From contig NZ_JBFABE010000013.1 in the NCBI RefSeq assembly GCF_040640155.1, forward strand, positions 89,615 through 153,614: a DNA stretch of 64,000 bases, read 5' to 3'. How positions within the stretch are numbered: position 1 is the stretch's first letter; the number at the start of each line of letters is the position of its first letter. Position numbers and translations under genes: made by a program. The notes under the pieces are model-generated. The model was given only the letters and a program-made list of their open reading frames with translations, was not told where the DNA came from and did no database searches. This DNA is from Streptosporangium sp040640155. GTDB taxonomy: Bacteria > Actinomycetota > Actinomycetes > Streptosporangiales > Streptosporangiaceae. Of the stretch, positions 32,795 to 41,494 are shown one piece after another.

Positions 32795-34130
32795 GGCGTC
32801 GCGACCACCCGACGGCCATCGCCGCCGCGACCGGCACGCCGAGCGCCGCGCTGAGGGCCACGGCCGCGACCGCCCGGTTCTGGCGGGCGATCCGGCGCCG
32901 GACGTCGGCGTAGGGGACCGTGCTGAACGACACGAGCTCGTAGCGGGAGACGTAGCGGCCCGGCAGCAGCCGCTCCAGGCCGTGCTCGAGGCGCTTGCGC
33001 AGCAGGAACGACCGGGAGGCGACCTTGTCGCGCATCTCCACGAAGTTCTCCAGCGCGAGCTCGGCGATGGTGTCGGCGTGCTCCTTGCGGCGGGTCCCGT
33101 ACAGCTCCAGGGCGGCGGGGAAGTCGTCGCCGGTCTCCTCCAGGCAGCGGTCGAGCTCCACGCAGTCCTCGAAGCCGCAGTTGGCCCCCTGGCCGTAGAA
33201 GGGCACGATGGCGTGGGCCGCGTCCCCGAGCAGCCCGGTCACGGCGCCGGCGCCGCGCACGTGCCAGGGGCGGGTCCGCACGGTGACCAGGCGCCCGATC
33301 GGGTTGCAGGCGTAGTCGTCGGCGAGGCCGGGCATGAGGGCGTGGGCGTCGGCGTAGCGGGCGGCGAAGAACTCCTCGAACCGCTCGGCGGTGTCCAGCT
33401 CCTCGAAGCTGCCGGGCCCGGTCCTGGGCCAGAACAGCGTGCAGGTGAAGGACCTGTCCGGGTTGGGCAGCGCGATCATCATGGCCCTGCCGCGCGGCCA
33501 GATGTGCAGCGCGCCCGGGTCCAGGGCGAAGTCGCCGTCGCGCGCCGGGATCGTCAGCTCCTTGTAGCCGTAGTCGAGCTGGTCCTGCGTGACCTCGACG
33601 CCCCCGAGGAGCAGCAGCCGCCCGCGCACCGCGCTGTGGGCGCCGTCGGCGGCGAGCACGACCGTGGCGGTACGGGTGACCGGCCCGCCGGGCGTGTCGA
33701 AGTCCATCCGGCCGGAGTCGGCGTCGTACCCGGTCAGCCGGTGCTCGAACAGGGCCCGGACGCCGGGCATGGCCAGGGCCGCGTCCAGCAGGGTGCGGTT
33801 GAGGTCGGAGCGGCTGATGGAGTTGATCGCCCGCTCCCCCGTGGCGCTGTAGGACTGGAAGCCGAGCGCGCCGTCGGGGGCGTGCATCATCCGGCCCGAC
33901 ATCGGCAGCGCCGCCTCCAGCACTGCGCCCTCCAGCCCGATCCGGCGCAGCGCGTCGATCCCCCGTTCGGAGATGGCCAGGTTGATCGAGCGCCCGCGCT
34001 CCGGCGCCGCCGTGCGCGGGTCGGGCCTGCGCTCGTACAGCACGACCCGGTGGCCGCGCCGGGCCAGGTAACACGCCGTCAGGCAGCCGACCAGCCCGGC
34101 GCCGACCACCGCGACCTCCTCGGGCCTCAT
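32775..34130 (-). CDS. kmo: Kynurenine 3-monooxygenase-like FAD enzyme
   Basis: 451 residues. It has the FAD Rossmann motif VVGAGLVGCLTACYLARRGH (residues 8-27), the DG motif in LAADGAHSAVRG, and the KMO-typical GDAAHAIVPFYGQGANCGFE near residue 300. The C-terminus holds a hydrophobic segment (VAAVALSAALGVPVAAAMAV) followed by basic residues, like the membrane anchor of eukaryotic KMO. It would hydroxylate kynurenine at C3 using NADPH and O2. The ATG overlaps the kynureninase stop (ATGA), so the two enzymes are coupled and likely act in sequence. Its 3' end overlaps the convergent regulator gene. Confidence 0.92.
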   Translation of the reverse strand: MRPEEVAVVGAGLVGCLTACYLARRGHRVVLYERRPDPRTAAPERGRSINLAISERGIDALRRIGLEGAVLEAALPMSGRMMHAPDGALGFQSYSATGERAINSISRSDLNRTLLDAALAMPGVRALFEHRLTGYDADSGRMDFDTPGGPVTRTATVVLAADGAHSAVRGRLLLLGGVEVTQDQLDYGYKELTIPARDGDFALDPGALHIWPRGRAMMIALPNPDRSFTCTLFWPRTGPGSFEELDTAERFEEFFAARYADAHALMPGLADDYACNPIGRLVTVRTRPWHVRGAGAVTGLLGDAAHAIVPFYGQGANCGFEDCVELDRCLEETGDDFPAALELYGTRRKEHADTIAELALENFVEMRDKVASRSFLLRKRLEHGLERLLPGRYVSRYELVSFSTVPYADVRRRIARQNRAVAAVALSAALGVPVAAAMAVGWSRRLRRGGA

Positions 34131-35521
34131 GACGGGGTCACCTCCGCGGCGAGCGCGTCGGCCGCCCGCCAGCAGTCGTGGAACGTGGAGTACATCGGCA
34201 CCGGGGCGAGCCGGATGACGTCCGGGCGCCGCACGTCGGCGAGGACGCCGTGGACCCGGTGCAGCCGGTCGGCGAGACCGGTGGCGTCAGCGTCCCCGCC
34301 GCCCCCGCCGCCCCCGGCGCCGCCGCCCACCCGCAGGGAGAGCTGGGCCCCGCGCCGGGCCGGGTCGGAGGGGGTGACGATCTCCAGCGGGCGGTCCCGG
34401 ACCACCTCGGCGAGCAGCGCCTCCAGGTACCCGGTGAGCGCCAGGCTGCGTTCGCGCAGCGCCGCCATCCCGGTCTCGGCGAACATCCGCAGCGAGACCC
34501 GGACGGGGGCCATGGCCAGGATCGGCGGGTTGGAGATCTGCCAGGCGTCGGCCGTGGGGACGGGCACCAGCTCGGGCCGCATCTCGAAGCGGGTCGCCTG
34601 CTCGGTGCTCCACCACCCGGCCAGCCGGGGCAGGTCCGGATCGGTCACGTGGCGCCGGTGCACGAAGCACCCCGCGACCGCGCCCGGACCGGCGTTGAGG
34701 TACTTGTACGAGCACCAGGCCGCGAAGTCCACGTCCCAGTCGTGCAGCGCGAGCGGCACGTTGCCGACCGCGTGCGCCAGGTCCCAGCCCACCCGGCACC
34801 CGGCCGCGTGACCGGCGGCGGTGACGGCCGGGATGTCGAGGAACTCACCGGTCAGGTAGTTGACCCCGCCCAGCAGGACGAGCGCCACCCGGTGTCCCTC
34901 GCGGGCCAGGTAGCCGACGATGTCCTCGGTGCGCAGGCAGTCCTCACCCGGGCGGGGGCGCAGGCGGACCACGGTCTCGTCGGGGTCGAGGCCGTGGTGG
35001 ACGGCCTGGCTGCGGACCGCGTAGCTGTCGGAGGAGAAGGCGTGGTCCTCGATGACGATGCGGGTGCGCTCGCCCGCCGGGCGGTAGAACGTCGCCATCA
35101 TCAGGTGCAGGTTGACCGTGAGGGAGTTCATCACCACCGTCTCCTCGGGGGCGGCGCCCACCAGCGCGGCGGCGTCCTCGCGCAGTTCGGCGTGGTAGGG
35201 CAGCCAGGGGTGGGCCGCCCGGTGGTGCCCCTCGACCGCGTGCAGCGCCCAGTCGTCCAGTTCGGCCTGGACCGCGGCGCGGACGGCGCGGGGCTGCAGG
35301 CCCAGCGAGTTGCCCGCGAAGTAGGCGACCTCGGGGTGGCGGGCCGAGGCGGGCAGGGGCGGCAGGAGGAACTCGGCCCGGCGGCAGACCGTGTCCCGGG
35401 CGTCGGCGGCCAGCGCGGCCCGCTCACCCTCCTCGCCGAGCCCGGCGAGCGGCGGGGCTCCCGCGCCGGGCCCGTGGACCGGCGTGACCCGCCCGCCCCT
35501 CTCGGCGGTGCGCTCGATCAT
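34127..35521 (-). CDS. kynU: Kynureninase
   Basis: ATG 35521 is preceded by AAGGAGATGACAC. The 464-residue protein is a fold-type I PLP enzyme. The Schiff-base lysine is Lys273 in CSYKYLNAGPG. Other hallmarks are YFAGNSLGLQPRAVR at the N-terminus, VGWDLAHAVGNVPL (Asp for the PLP ring nitrogen) and RLAPVPMYSTFHDCWRA at the C-terminus. It would cleave (3-hydroxy)kynurenine to (3-hydroxy)anthranilate and alanine. A Gly-rich run (GGGAGGGGGGG) near residue 405 expands a loop. The kmo gene follows with a 4-base overlap. No tryptophan dioxygenase or recognised formamidase gene is nearby. Confidence 0.94.
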   Translation of the reverse strand: MIERTAERGGRVTPVHGPGAGAPPLAGLGEEGERAALAADARDTVCRRAEFLLPPLPASARHPEVAYFAGNSLGLQPRAVRAAVQAELDDWALHAVEGHHRAAHPWLPYHAELREDAAALVGAAPEETVVMNSLTVNLHLMMATFYRPAGERTRIVIEDHAFSSDSYAVRSQAVHHGLDPDETVVRLRPRPGEDCLRTEDIVGYLAREGHRVALVLLGGVNYLTGEFLDIPAVTAAGHAAGCRVGWDLAHAVGNVPLALHDWDVDFAAWCSYKYLNAGPGAVAGCFVHRRHVTDPDLPRLAGWWSTEQATRFEMRPELVPVPTADAWQISNPPILAMAPVRVSLRMFAETGMAALRERSLALTGYLEALLAEVVRDRPLEIVTPSDPARRGAQLSLRVGGGAGGGGGGGDADATGLADRLHRVHGVLADVRRPDVIRLAPVPMYSTFHDCWRAADALAAEVTPS

Positions 35522-35691
35522 CGTGTCATCTCCTTCGTCCCCCTCATGTTCACTCATGCTGAACTCAGGTGAAATCAGGAGCGCGAGATGATTCGGGGGA
35601 TTCGCTTTACGGACGGAAGGTTCTGCGGGCATCCGGTTTCGGGATGACGGAGCGTCACGCCCGGGTGCCCGCGAGAGGTATACCCGTCCAG

Positions 35692-35745
35692 GTCACCCCC
35701 GTCACCCCCGTCACCTCGTCACCCCGTCACCCCTGTCACCTCGTC
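35692..35745. repeat. Imperfect GTCACCCCC tandem array
   Basis: About six units of GTCACCCC/GTCACCTC with 8-9 base spacing run through 35692-35745. They fill the last part of the 229-base gap between the luciferase-like gene and kynU. No gene is seen here. The array could slow transcription or be neutral. Confidence 0.85.
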
Positions 35746-35750
35746 CGCCG

Positions 35751-36860
35751 TCACGTCCGCGGCCTCGGGGAGCGGTCCAGCAGCGGCAGCACCGCGCCGC
35801 CCAGCAGTTCCACGCCGCCGTCGTCGGTGAGGCCGTGCGGGGTGCCGAACTCCACCCGGTGCGCGCCCGCGTCGATCAGGGCCTGGGCCTGGGCGGCCAC
35901 CTGCTCCGGGGTGCCGGAGAAGGCGAACAGGTCGAGCACGTCGTCGGGGATCAGCCTCCCGGCCTCCTCGTCCCGCCCGGTGTCGACCAGTTCCTTGACC
36001 CGGACGAGCAGGTCGGCGGGGATCCGCGCGGTCGGGTCGAGGTCGGCGACCACGGCGAGGTACATGGCGACCTCGCTGCGGGCCCTGGCGCGGGCCGCGG
36101 CCCCGTCCGTGTCCACCACGGTCACCGCGCCCAGCACGACGCCGATCTCGCCGGGGTCCCGTCCGGCGGCGACGGCCCCGGCCGCGACCCGCTCGCGGAT
36201 CACCCCGACCATGGCCGGGTTCGCGCTGCCGCCCACCTTGATCTCGTCGGCGATCCGCCCGGCCAGCGCCGCGCCCTTCGGCCCCCAGGCCCCGAGGAGC
36301 AACGGCGGGCGGGGACGGTACACCGGGTAGCGCAGCCGGGTACCGGGCGCGAGACGGAACATCTCCCCCTCGAAGCCCTCGGCCATCCCGGCGTCCTGGG
36401 CGTCACCGGCGTCACCGGGTGTCGCCGCGTCGCCCGGGGCTCCGGGGGCTCCGGGGGCTCCGGGGGCTCCGGGGGCTCCGGCCAGCAGCCGGTAGACCAC
36501 CTCCGCGGCCTCCGCCAGCGCGGTCAGCGGGCGGGGCTGGGCGATGCCCACCGCGCCGAGCCAGGTGCCGCGCGCCAGCCCCAGGTAGGCACGGCCGTGC
36601 GAGGCCAGGTCCAGCGCGGCGAGCTGCCCGGCGATCTCGTACGGGGCCAGCGAGTACGGGTTCAGGCAGGCCGCGCCGAGCCGTACCCGCTCGGTGACGG
36701 CGGCCATCTCCAGCAGCGGGAAGATCGGAGGCTGGTACATCAGGTCGCCGAACACGCTCAGCACGTCGAAACCGTGCCCCTCGGCGCGGCGCGCGAGCCG
36801 CGCGTAGTCACCGGCCCGCTTGTCGCTCTGCAGGCCGAGGCCGATCTCGGCGGTGCTCAT
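35751..36860 (-). CDS. Luciferase-like (LLM class) flavin/F420 monooxygenase
   Basis: 369 residues of the bacterial luciferase-like TIM-barrel family. It begins GLGLQSDKRAGDYARLARRAEGHGFDVLSVFGD, has MAAVTERVRLGAACLNPYSLAPYEIAGQLAALDLASHGRAYLGLARG, and ends with a family-typical ALIDAGAHRVEFGTPHG. Residues ~128-150 are a GAP triplet repeat followed by GDAATPGDAGDAQDAG. It sits in the loop after strand 4 and is probably a simple-repeat expansion. FMN or F420 may be the cofactor; I cannot decide. It lies 10 bases downstream of the TIGR04076-like gene on the same strand, inside the putative catabolic operon. Confidence 0.88.
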   Translation of the reverse strand: MSTAEIGLGLQSDKRAGDYARLARRAEGHGFDVLSVFGDLMYQPPIFPLLEMAAVTERVRLGAACLNPYSLAPYEIAGQLAALDLASHGRAYLGLARGTWLGAVGIAQPRPLTALAEAAEVVYRLLAGAPGAPGAPGAPGAPGDAATPGDAGDAQDAGMAEGFEGEMFRLAPGTRLRYPVYRPRPPLLLGAWGPKGAALAGRIADEIKVGGSANPAMVGVIRERVAAGAVAAGRDPGEIGVVLGAVTVVDTDGAAARARARSEVAMYLAVVADLDPTARIPADLLVRVKELVDTGRDEEAGRLIPDDVLDLFAFSGTPEQVAAQAQALIDAGAHRVEFGTPHGLTDDGGVELLGGAVLPLLDRSPRPRT

Positions 36861-36870
36861 GGGGACCCCC

Positions 36871-37335
36871 TCAGGTCAGGTCGGCGGAGTTCATCCGGCG
36901 ACGGCCGGTCCGCTCGACCCGCATCACCAGCCGCTCCTCCGGGTCGGGGCAGCAGAACAGGGAGTCCTGGGCCAGCCAGTCGCCCGAGGCCAGGTCGCGC
37001 TGCTTGGCCGCCAGGAAGGGCAGGACGGCGGCGAGCGCGTAGACGCAGAAGTGCTTCCCGTCGGGAATCCGCAGGTGCGCGCTCCGCTCCAGGACGAAGT
37101 CGTCGCCCACCCTCATCCCGCAGACGGACCGGCCCTCGATGCGGTCGACCACGACCCGCAGGTCGTAGAGCTCCATGTCCCCGTCGGGGGTGGCGTCCGG
37201 CTCCGTGTCCCCGCCGGCCGCCTCCGGCTCGGTGGCGCCAACGGGGGTGGTGTCCGGTCCGGTGGCGTCCTCGCGCGTGGCGTCCGGCCTCGTGCCGTCG
37301 CCGGACGCGGTGTCCGTGCCGCCGTCGCCGTTCAT
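36871..37335 (-). CDS. TIGR04076-family protein
   Basis: ATG 37335 overlaps the stop of the SnoaL-like gene (ATGA). Of its 154 residues, the first ~53 are a low-complexity acidic tail with repeated (P)DAT/DTT units. The conserved domain follows: LRVVVDRIEGRSVCGMRVGDDFVLE, then KHFCVYALAAVLPFLAA and the cysteine-containing FCCPDPE. This matches the small TIGR04076 domain, whose function is not established. Cysteine positions suggest metal or redox chemistry, which is inference. It is translationally coupled to enzymes of the kynurenine-type operon. Confidence 0.8.
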   Translation of the reverse strand: MNGDGGTDTASGDGTRPDATREDATGPDTTPVGATEPEAAGGDTEPDATPDGDMELYDLRVVVDRIEGRSVCGMRVGDDFVLERSAHLRIPDGKHFCVYALAAVLPFLAAKQRDLASGDWLAQDSLFCCPDPEERLVMRVERTGRRRMNSADLT

Positions 37336-37751
37336 CGCGCGAGCAGTTCGGCGTGGTGGTGGACGATGAACCAGTCGCCGTCGACGCGGCGGAACACGTC
37401 GGTCACCCGACTGTGCTGCGCGGGACCGTCCGGCGGCTCGGCCACCAGCACGTACCGGGCCACCCCGGCGTCGCCCCACACGTCGATCCGCTTGTCCTCG
37501 GCCGCCAGCCTGTCGAGCGCGGGACGCGCGCCCGAGCCGTCCCGGCCGTCCCGGTAGGCGTCGAGCTCCGACCGGGTCCGCAGCGGCCCGGGCAGGTGCG
37601 TCTCCCAGGTGGTCACCTCGGCGTGCAGGTGACGGTCGAACCGGGCGCGGTCCGCCGTCAGGAACGCGTCGTACATGTCGTCGATGCCTGCCGCGATCGC
37701 GGCGGCGTCCGTCCCGGAATCCGTGACGGAATCGATTGCACCGGTGTTCAC
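37332..37751 (-). CDS. SnoaL-like/NTF2-fold protein
   Basis: GTG 37751, with GGGAGAG upstream, overlaps the amidohydrolase stop by 4 bases (GTGA), and this decides the start over the ATG 12 bases earlier. The 139-residue product resembles SnoaL-like/DUF4440 proteins of the NTF2 fold. An initial helix (AAGIDDMYDAFLTADRARFDRHLHAEV) is followed by curved sheet strands, ending RVTDVFRRVDGDWFIVHHHAELL. Such proteins act as small isomerases, cyclases or hydratases, or bind a ligand. The activity is unknown here, but it is embedded in a coupled operon. Confidence 0.8.
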   Translation of the reverse strand: MNTGAIDSVTDSGTDAAAIAAGIDDMYDAFLTADRARFDRHLHAEVTTWETHLPGPLRTRSELDAYRDGRDGSGARPALDRLAAEDKRIDVWGDAGVARYVLVAEPPDGPAQHSRVTDVFRRVDGDWFIVHHHAELLAR

Positions 37752-39022
37752 GGGCTCTCCCATCCTGACCTGTCGTCGCGGACGACGCGGCCGGCCTTCA
37801 TCACCCAGCGGACCCCGCGGAAGGCCGAGGTGTCCACGAGGGGGTCGGCGTCCATGGCGATGAGGTCGGCGTGCTTGCCGACCTCGACGGTGCCGAGGTC
37901 GGCGTCGGCTCCGAGCCAGCGCACCGGGCCGAGCGTCCCGGCGTACAGCGCCCCCGCCGGGCCGAGCCCGCCCTCGGACATGCACTCCAGCTCGCGTACC
38001 GAGGCGTTGGTGCCCTCGAATCCCCAGAACGGCGGCATGTCGCTGCCCAGCAGGACCTCCACCCCGGCGTCGAGCGCCATGGCGTAGCTCTCCAGGTGCC
38101 GGGGTCCGGCGCCGAGCGAGCGGCACTGCATCCACCCGGGCACGCCCAGCTCGTCGAAGAACTCCTTGCACCGGGTGACGAGCAGCGTCGGCACCAGGGC
38201 GGTGCCGCGCGCGGCCATCCGCCCGGCGACCTCGGGGGTGAGCTGGTAGCCGTGCTCCACGCAGTCCAGGCCCAGCTCGACGGCCTCGGCGATGACCGAC
38301 GCCGGTCCGGCGTGGGCGGTGACCTTGCGGCCCCAGGCGTGCGCGGTCCGCAGGGCGGCGGCCATCTCGTCGGGGAAGAGCTGGGGGGTCTCGATGCGCT
38401 CGTGCTCCCCGGCGATCCCGCCGGAGATCATGATCTTGATGAGGTCCGCGCCCGCCCTGATCTGGGCGCGCACCCCGCGGCGGAACCCGTCGGCGCCGTC
38501 GCACTCCAGGGTGTCTCCCCCCTCGTGCCCGTGGCCTCCGGTGCAGACCAGGGCGCGGCCGGCGGTGAAGATGCGCGGGCCGGTCGCCCTGCCCGCCTCG
38601 ATCGCCCGCCTCAGCGCGAAGTCGGCGTGGTCCTTCTCGGCGACGCACCTCACCGTGGTGACCCCGCAGTGCAGGGTCCGCCGGGCGCCGTCGGCCATGT
38701 AGAGGACCAGCTCGTGCGGCGTCATGTTCCTGACGTCGTCGCCGCCCTGCCCGGGGAGGGACAGGGACAGGTGGGTGTGCATGTTGACCAGGCCGGGGGT
38801 GACGTGCGCGCCACCGAGGTCGAGCACCCGGGCGTCGCCCGCCTGCCCCGTCACCTCCTCGCGGGGGCCCACGGCCGCGATCCGGCCGTCCCTGACCCAC
38901 ACCGCGGCGTCGGCGATCCGCCCCTCGGCACCCGGTGCCCCGGCGCCCCTGTCATCGGTGCCCCGGGTGCCGGCGCCCCGGGCGTCGGTGACGGTGCAGT
39001 TGACGACGACCGCGTCCCTCAT
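37748..39022 (-). CDS. Amidohydrolase (imidazolonepropionase/prolidase-like) 1
   Basis: I start at ATG 39022 (424 residues), the first codon before MRDAVVVNCTVTDA; no strong ribosome site is visible. The metal-dependent amidohydrolase barrel has the HxH pair in GLVNMHTHLSL, a candidate bridging lysine in LIKIMISGG, histidines in TAHAGPAS and CVEHGYQL, and the catalytic Asp in LLGSDMPPFWG. Near the N-terminus (residues ~14-33) is a Gly-rich repeat (GAGTRGTDDRGAGAPGAEG). It is clearly paralogous to the gene at 45779-46978, which lies beyond the importer. The enzyme family hydrolyses cyclic or linear amides and prolyl dipeptides. Confidence 0.9.
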   Translation of the reverse strand: MRDAVVVNCTVTDARGAGTRGTDDRGAGAPGAEGRIADAAVWVRDGRIAAVGPREEVTGQAGDARVLDLGGAHVTPGLVNMHTHLSLSLPGQGGDDVRNMTPHELVLYMADGARRTLHCGVTTVRCVAEKDHADFALRRAIEAGRATGPRIFTAGRALVCTGGHGHEGGDTLECDGADGFRRGVRAQIRAGADLIKIMISGGIAGEHERIETPQLFPDEMAAALRTAHAWGRKVTAHAGPASVIAEAVELGLDCVEHGYQLTPEVAGRMAARGTALVPTLLVTRCKEFFDELGVPGWMQCRSLGAGPRHLESYAMALDAGVEVLLGSDMPPFWGFEGTNASVRELECMSEGGLGPAGALYAGTLGPVRWLGADADLGTVEVGKHADLIAMDADPLVDTSAFRGVRWVMKAGRVVRDDRSGWESP

Positions 39023-39879
39023 CGGACGGCCTCGGGACGGACCGGGGAGAAGGCCCGGAACGAGGTCCCGGAGGGGACCGCGGCCGGGGCGTTCGGCCGG
39101 GGGAAGCCGGGCATGAGGGTCCTCCAGGGGCCGGGAAGAGGGAGCGCGCGGGCTCGGCGGATCGTCGTCACGACGCCCCGCCCGTTCTGGACCCACCCGC
39201 TTGTTCTATCAGACACGAGTTTTGTGAACAAGGCAACAGTGATCATATACGCACGAAAGGCCTGTTCACGATACACGGATCAGAGATTTAAGATCATCTT
39301 TCTGAGTCGTGTTCACCGAATTTCACAAAAATGTCTCCGATACGTGACCGAGGTGCCCTACTCTCGGAGCAGGATCGCACCGGTCGCCGGATCCGGGCCG
39401 TGGCGGACGGAGCCGCCGCGCACGGCGACGGCCCCGGCACGCCGCGCGCCCGCACCACCCCCGGACACCCGCGGGGCACGGACACCACGGACACCCCGGG
39501 TACCCCCGGCGCCCCGGACACCACCCGGACACCGTCCCGGCAGACCCGGACGGCCCGCGGAGCCGGACGGCGCGGAGCCGGGCACCCGGTCGCGCGCCGG
39601 GTCACGGCGCCGGGTCACGGGCGGGGACACCCCCGTGCCCGCGGGTCGCGCCCGTGGATCACGCGCGCCCGGGGCCCGGGGGTGGCGCGTGCCGCGCGGC
39701 ACGCGGGCGCCCGGTTTCCCGTTGCTTTCCCGAAACATTTCCGGAACGTTACGTATGCGCTCACCTGTGGTTTTATAGCTAGAAGTCTTGACATAAAAGA
39801 GGTTGACCGGAATCGTTTGCGTCCTTGCGGAACCGTCTCGCGCCACGAGCCCGGTACGCGACGATGAGAGGCGGACAGG
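39023..39879. other. 857-base divergent regulatory region
   Basis: This gap separates the amidohydrolase operon (reverse) from the oligopeptide-importer operon (forward). 39200-39345 and 39720-39830 are AT-rich and should carry the two promoters; TTGACA is present at 39788-39793. The middle, about 39400-39700, is GC-rich with repeated GGACACC and CGCCGGGTCAC words. An open frame through 39331-39867 has no coding character. I see no gene. Confidence 0.6.
39224..39316. promoter_or_regulatory. Three TGTTCAC/GTGAACA elements
   Basis: GTGAACA (39224-39230), TGTTCAC (39263-39269) and TGTTCAC (39310-39316) sit inside the AT-rich divergent promoter region, with GTGAACAAGG and GGCCTGTTCAC forming inverted arms. 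A regulator of the flanking catabolic genes could bind here. The LacI-type protein at 47005 or the cupin-XRE protein at 32165 are candidates. Confidence 0.5.
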
Positions 39880-41481
39880 ATGGTTGGTCGTAGAGGTCTC
39901 GCGGTCCTCGGCCTGGGCGTGGTGACAGCGCTGACCGCCGCCTGCGGCGGTGGCGGCGGCGGCGCGGCGGGCACGGCTCCCGCGAGCGGGGGAACGGGTG
40001 GCGGCACGGCGGCCGGCGGCACGCTGGTCGTGGACACGTCGTTCCAGCTGAAGACCGCCGACCCGGCCCGGCAGTTCGAGCCCACGGCGCAGACGGTGCT
40101 CTATCCCGTCTACGAGACGCTGGTGACCTACAAGGGGGCAGACGTCAAGACGGCCGTCCCCGGGGTGGCCGAGCTTCCCGAGATCGACGAGAGCTTCAAG
40201 AAGTTCACCTTCACCCTGCGCGACGGCGTGAAGTTCAGCGACGGCACGCCGATGACGGCCAAGGACGTCGTCTACACCTTCGAGCGGATCGCCGGCCTGA
40301 AGGGCAACCCCTCCTTCCTGCTCGACGGCATCAAGGCCGAGGCCCCCGACGACAAGACCGTGGTGCTGACCACCGAGAAGGCCGACGCGGCGCTGATGGC
40401 CAAGCTCTCCAACCCCGCGCTCGGCATCGAGAACAGCGCGGCGGTCGAGAAGATCGGCGGCACCAAGGACGCCGAGAGCGACAAGGCCGAGCCGGAGTTC
40501 GCCAAGGCCTCCTACGGCAGCGGCCCGTACAAGATCACAAAGTTCGACGCGGCCAGCGAGGTCGTGCTGGAGCGCAACGACGGCTACTGGGGCACCAAGC
40601 CCGCCTACAGCAAGATCGTCGTGCGTAACGTCCAGGCGAACGTGCAGCAGCTCAACCTCACCCAGGGCGGCAGCCAGCTCGCGCTGGACCTGCGCCCGGA
40701 CCAGGCCACCTCGCTGGGCGAGAACGTGACGGTCAACAAGACCGCCGCCGCCGACATCGCGTTCCTGCTGGTCAACGACGACCCCTCGGTCTCGGCCACC
40801 ACCTCGAACAAGGACTTCCAGGAGGCCGTGCGCTACGGCGTCGACTACGCGGGCCTGCTGAACCTGGTGGGCGAGGGCGCGGTCCAGCCGGGCGGCGTGG
40901 TCCCCTCGATGTTCTCCGGGGCGCTCGCGCCGGCCGACGCCGTCAAGCGCGACGTCGCCCGCGCCAAGGCCGCCCTGGCCAAGTCGGGGATCTCCTCCCC
41001 CTCGGTGAAGCTGAACTACGCCTCCGACCTGACCTACAAGGGCGTCAGCATGGCCGACATCGCGGCCCGCATCCAGCAGAACCTCAAGGAGGTCGGCATC
41101 GACGTGCAGCTCGACGGCAAGCCGGTGACCACCTCGCTCGACTCCTACCGCGCCGGCAAGGACGAGCTGAGCCTGCAGTGGTGGGGTCCGGACTACAACC
41201 ACCCCAACGACTACCTGCTCTTCACCCCGGGCCAGATGGTGGGCCTGCGGGCCGGCTGGAAGGAAGACGCCGCCCCGGAGATCACCAAGCTCGCCGAGAA
41301 GGCCGAGACCGCCGACGACGCCACCCGCGACGCCGACTTCCAGGCGCTGCAGAAGGCCATGAACGCCGAGGGTCCCTTCATCCCGCTGTTCCAGCCCTCG
41401 GCCGTGGTCGCGGGCGCCAAGCAGCTCGGCCCGCTCGAGTACAACACCCTGTGGACCGTCGACCTGACCGCGCTGCGCTAG
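39880..41481 (+). CDS. Oligopeptide-type ABC importer, substrate-binding lipoprotein
   Basis: 533 residues from ATG 39880, preceded by GAGAGGCGGACAGG. The N-terminus has a lipoprotein signal with lipobox LTAAC (Cys at about residue 23), then a Gly-rich linker. The body is a family-5 (DppA/OppA) binding protein: FEPTAQTVLYPVYETLVTYKGADV, FTLRDGVKFSDGTPMTAKDVVYTFERI, and GSGPYKITKF. It is the first gene of a complete five-gene importer operon that ends with an amidohydrolase. The ligand may be a peptide, amide or opine-like compound to be hydrolysed inside. Confidence 0.94.
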   Translation: MVGRRGLAVLGLGVVTALTAACGGGGGGAAGTAPASGGTGGGTAAGGTLVVDTSFQLKTADPARQFEPTAQTVLYPVYETLVTYKGADVKTAVPGVAELPEIDESFKKFTFTLRDGVKFSDGTPMTAKDVVYTFERIAGLKGNPSFLLDGIKAEAPDDKTVVLTTEKADAALMAKLSNPALGIENSAAVEKIGGTKDAESDKAEPEFAKASYGSGPYKITKFDAASEVVLERNDGYWGTKPAYSKIVVRNVQANVQQLNLTQGGSQLALDLRPDQATSLGENVTVNKTAAADIAFLLVNDDPSVSATTSNKDFQEAVRYGVDYAGLLNLVGEGAVQPGGVVPSMFSGALAPADAVKRDVARAKAALAKSGISSPSVKLNYASDLTYKGVSMADIAARIQQNLKEVGIDVQLDGKPVTTSLDSYRAGKDELSLQWWGPDYNHPNDYLLFTPGQMVGLRAGWKEDAAPEITKLAEKAETADDATRDADFQALQKAMNAEGPFIPLFQPSAVVAGAKQLGPLEYNTLWTVDLTALR

Positions 41482-41494
41482 CCGGCGCCGCTCC

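Noticed and set aside
39331..39867. A 178-codon open frame in the divergent intergenic region.
   Set aside because: The translation is low complexity, with repeated TPG/PDT units and no ribosome site. The region reads as regulatory DNA.
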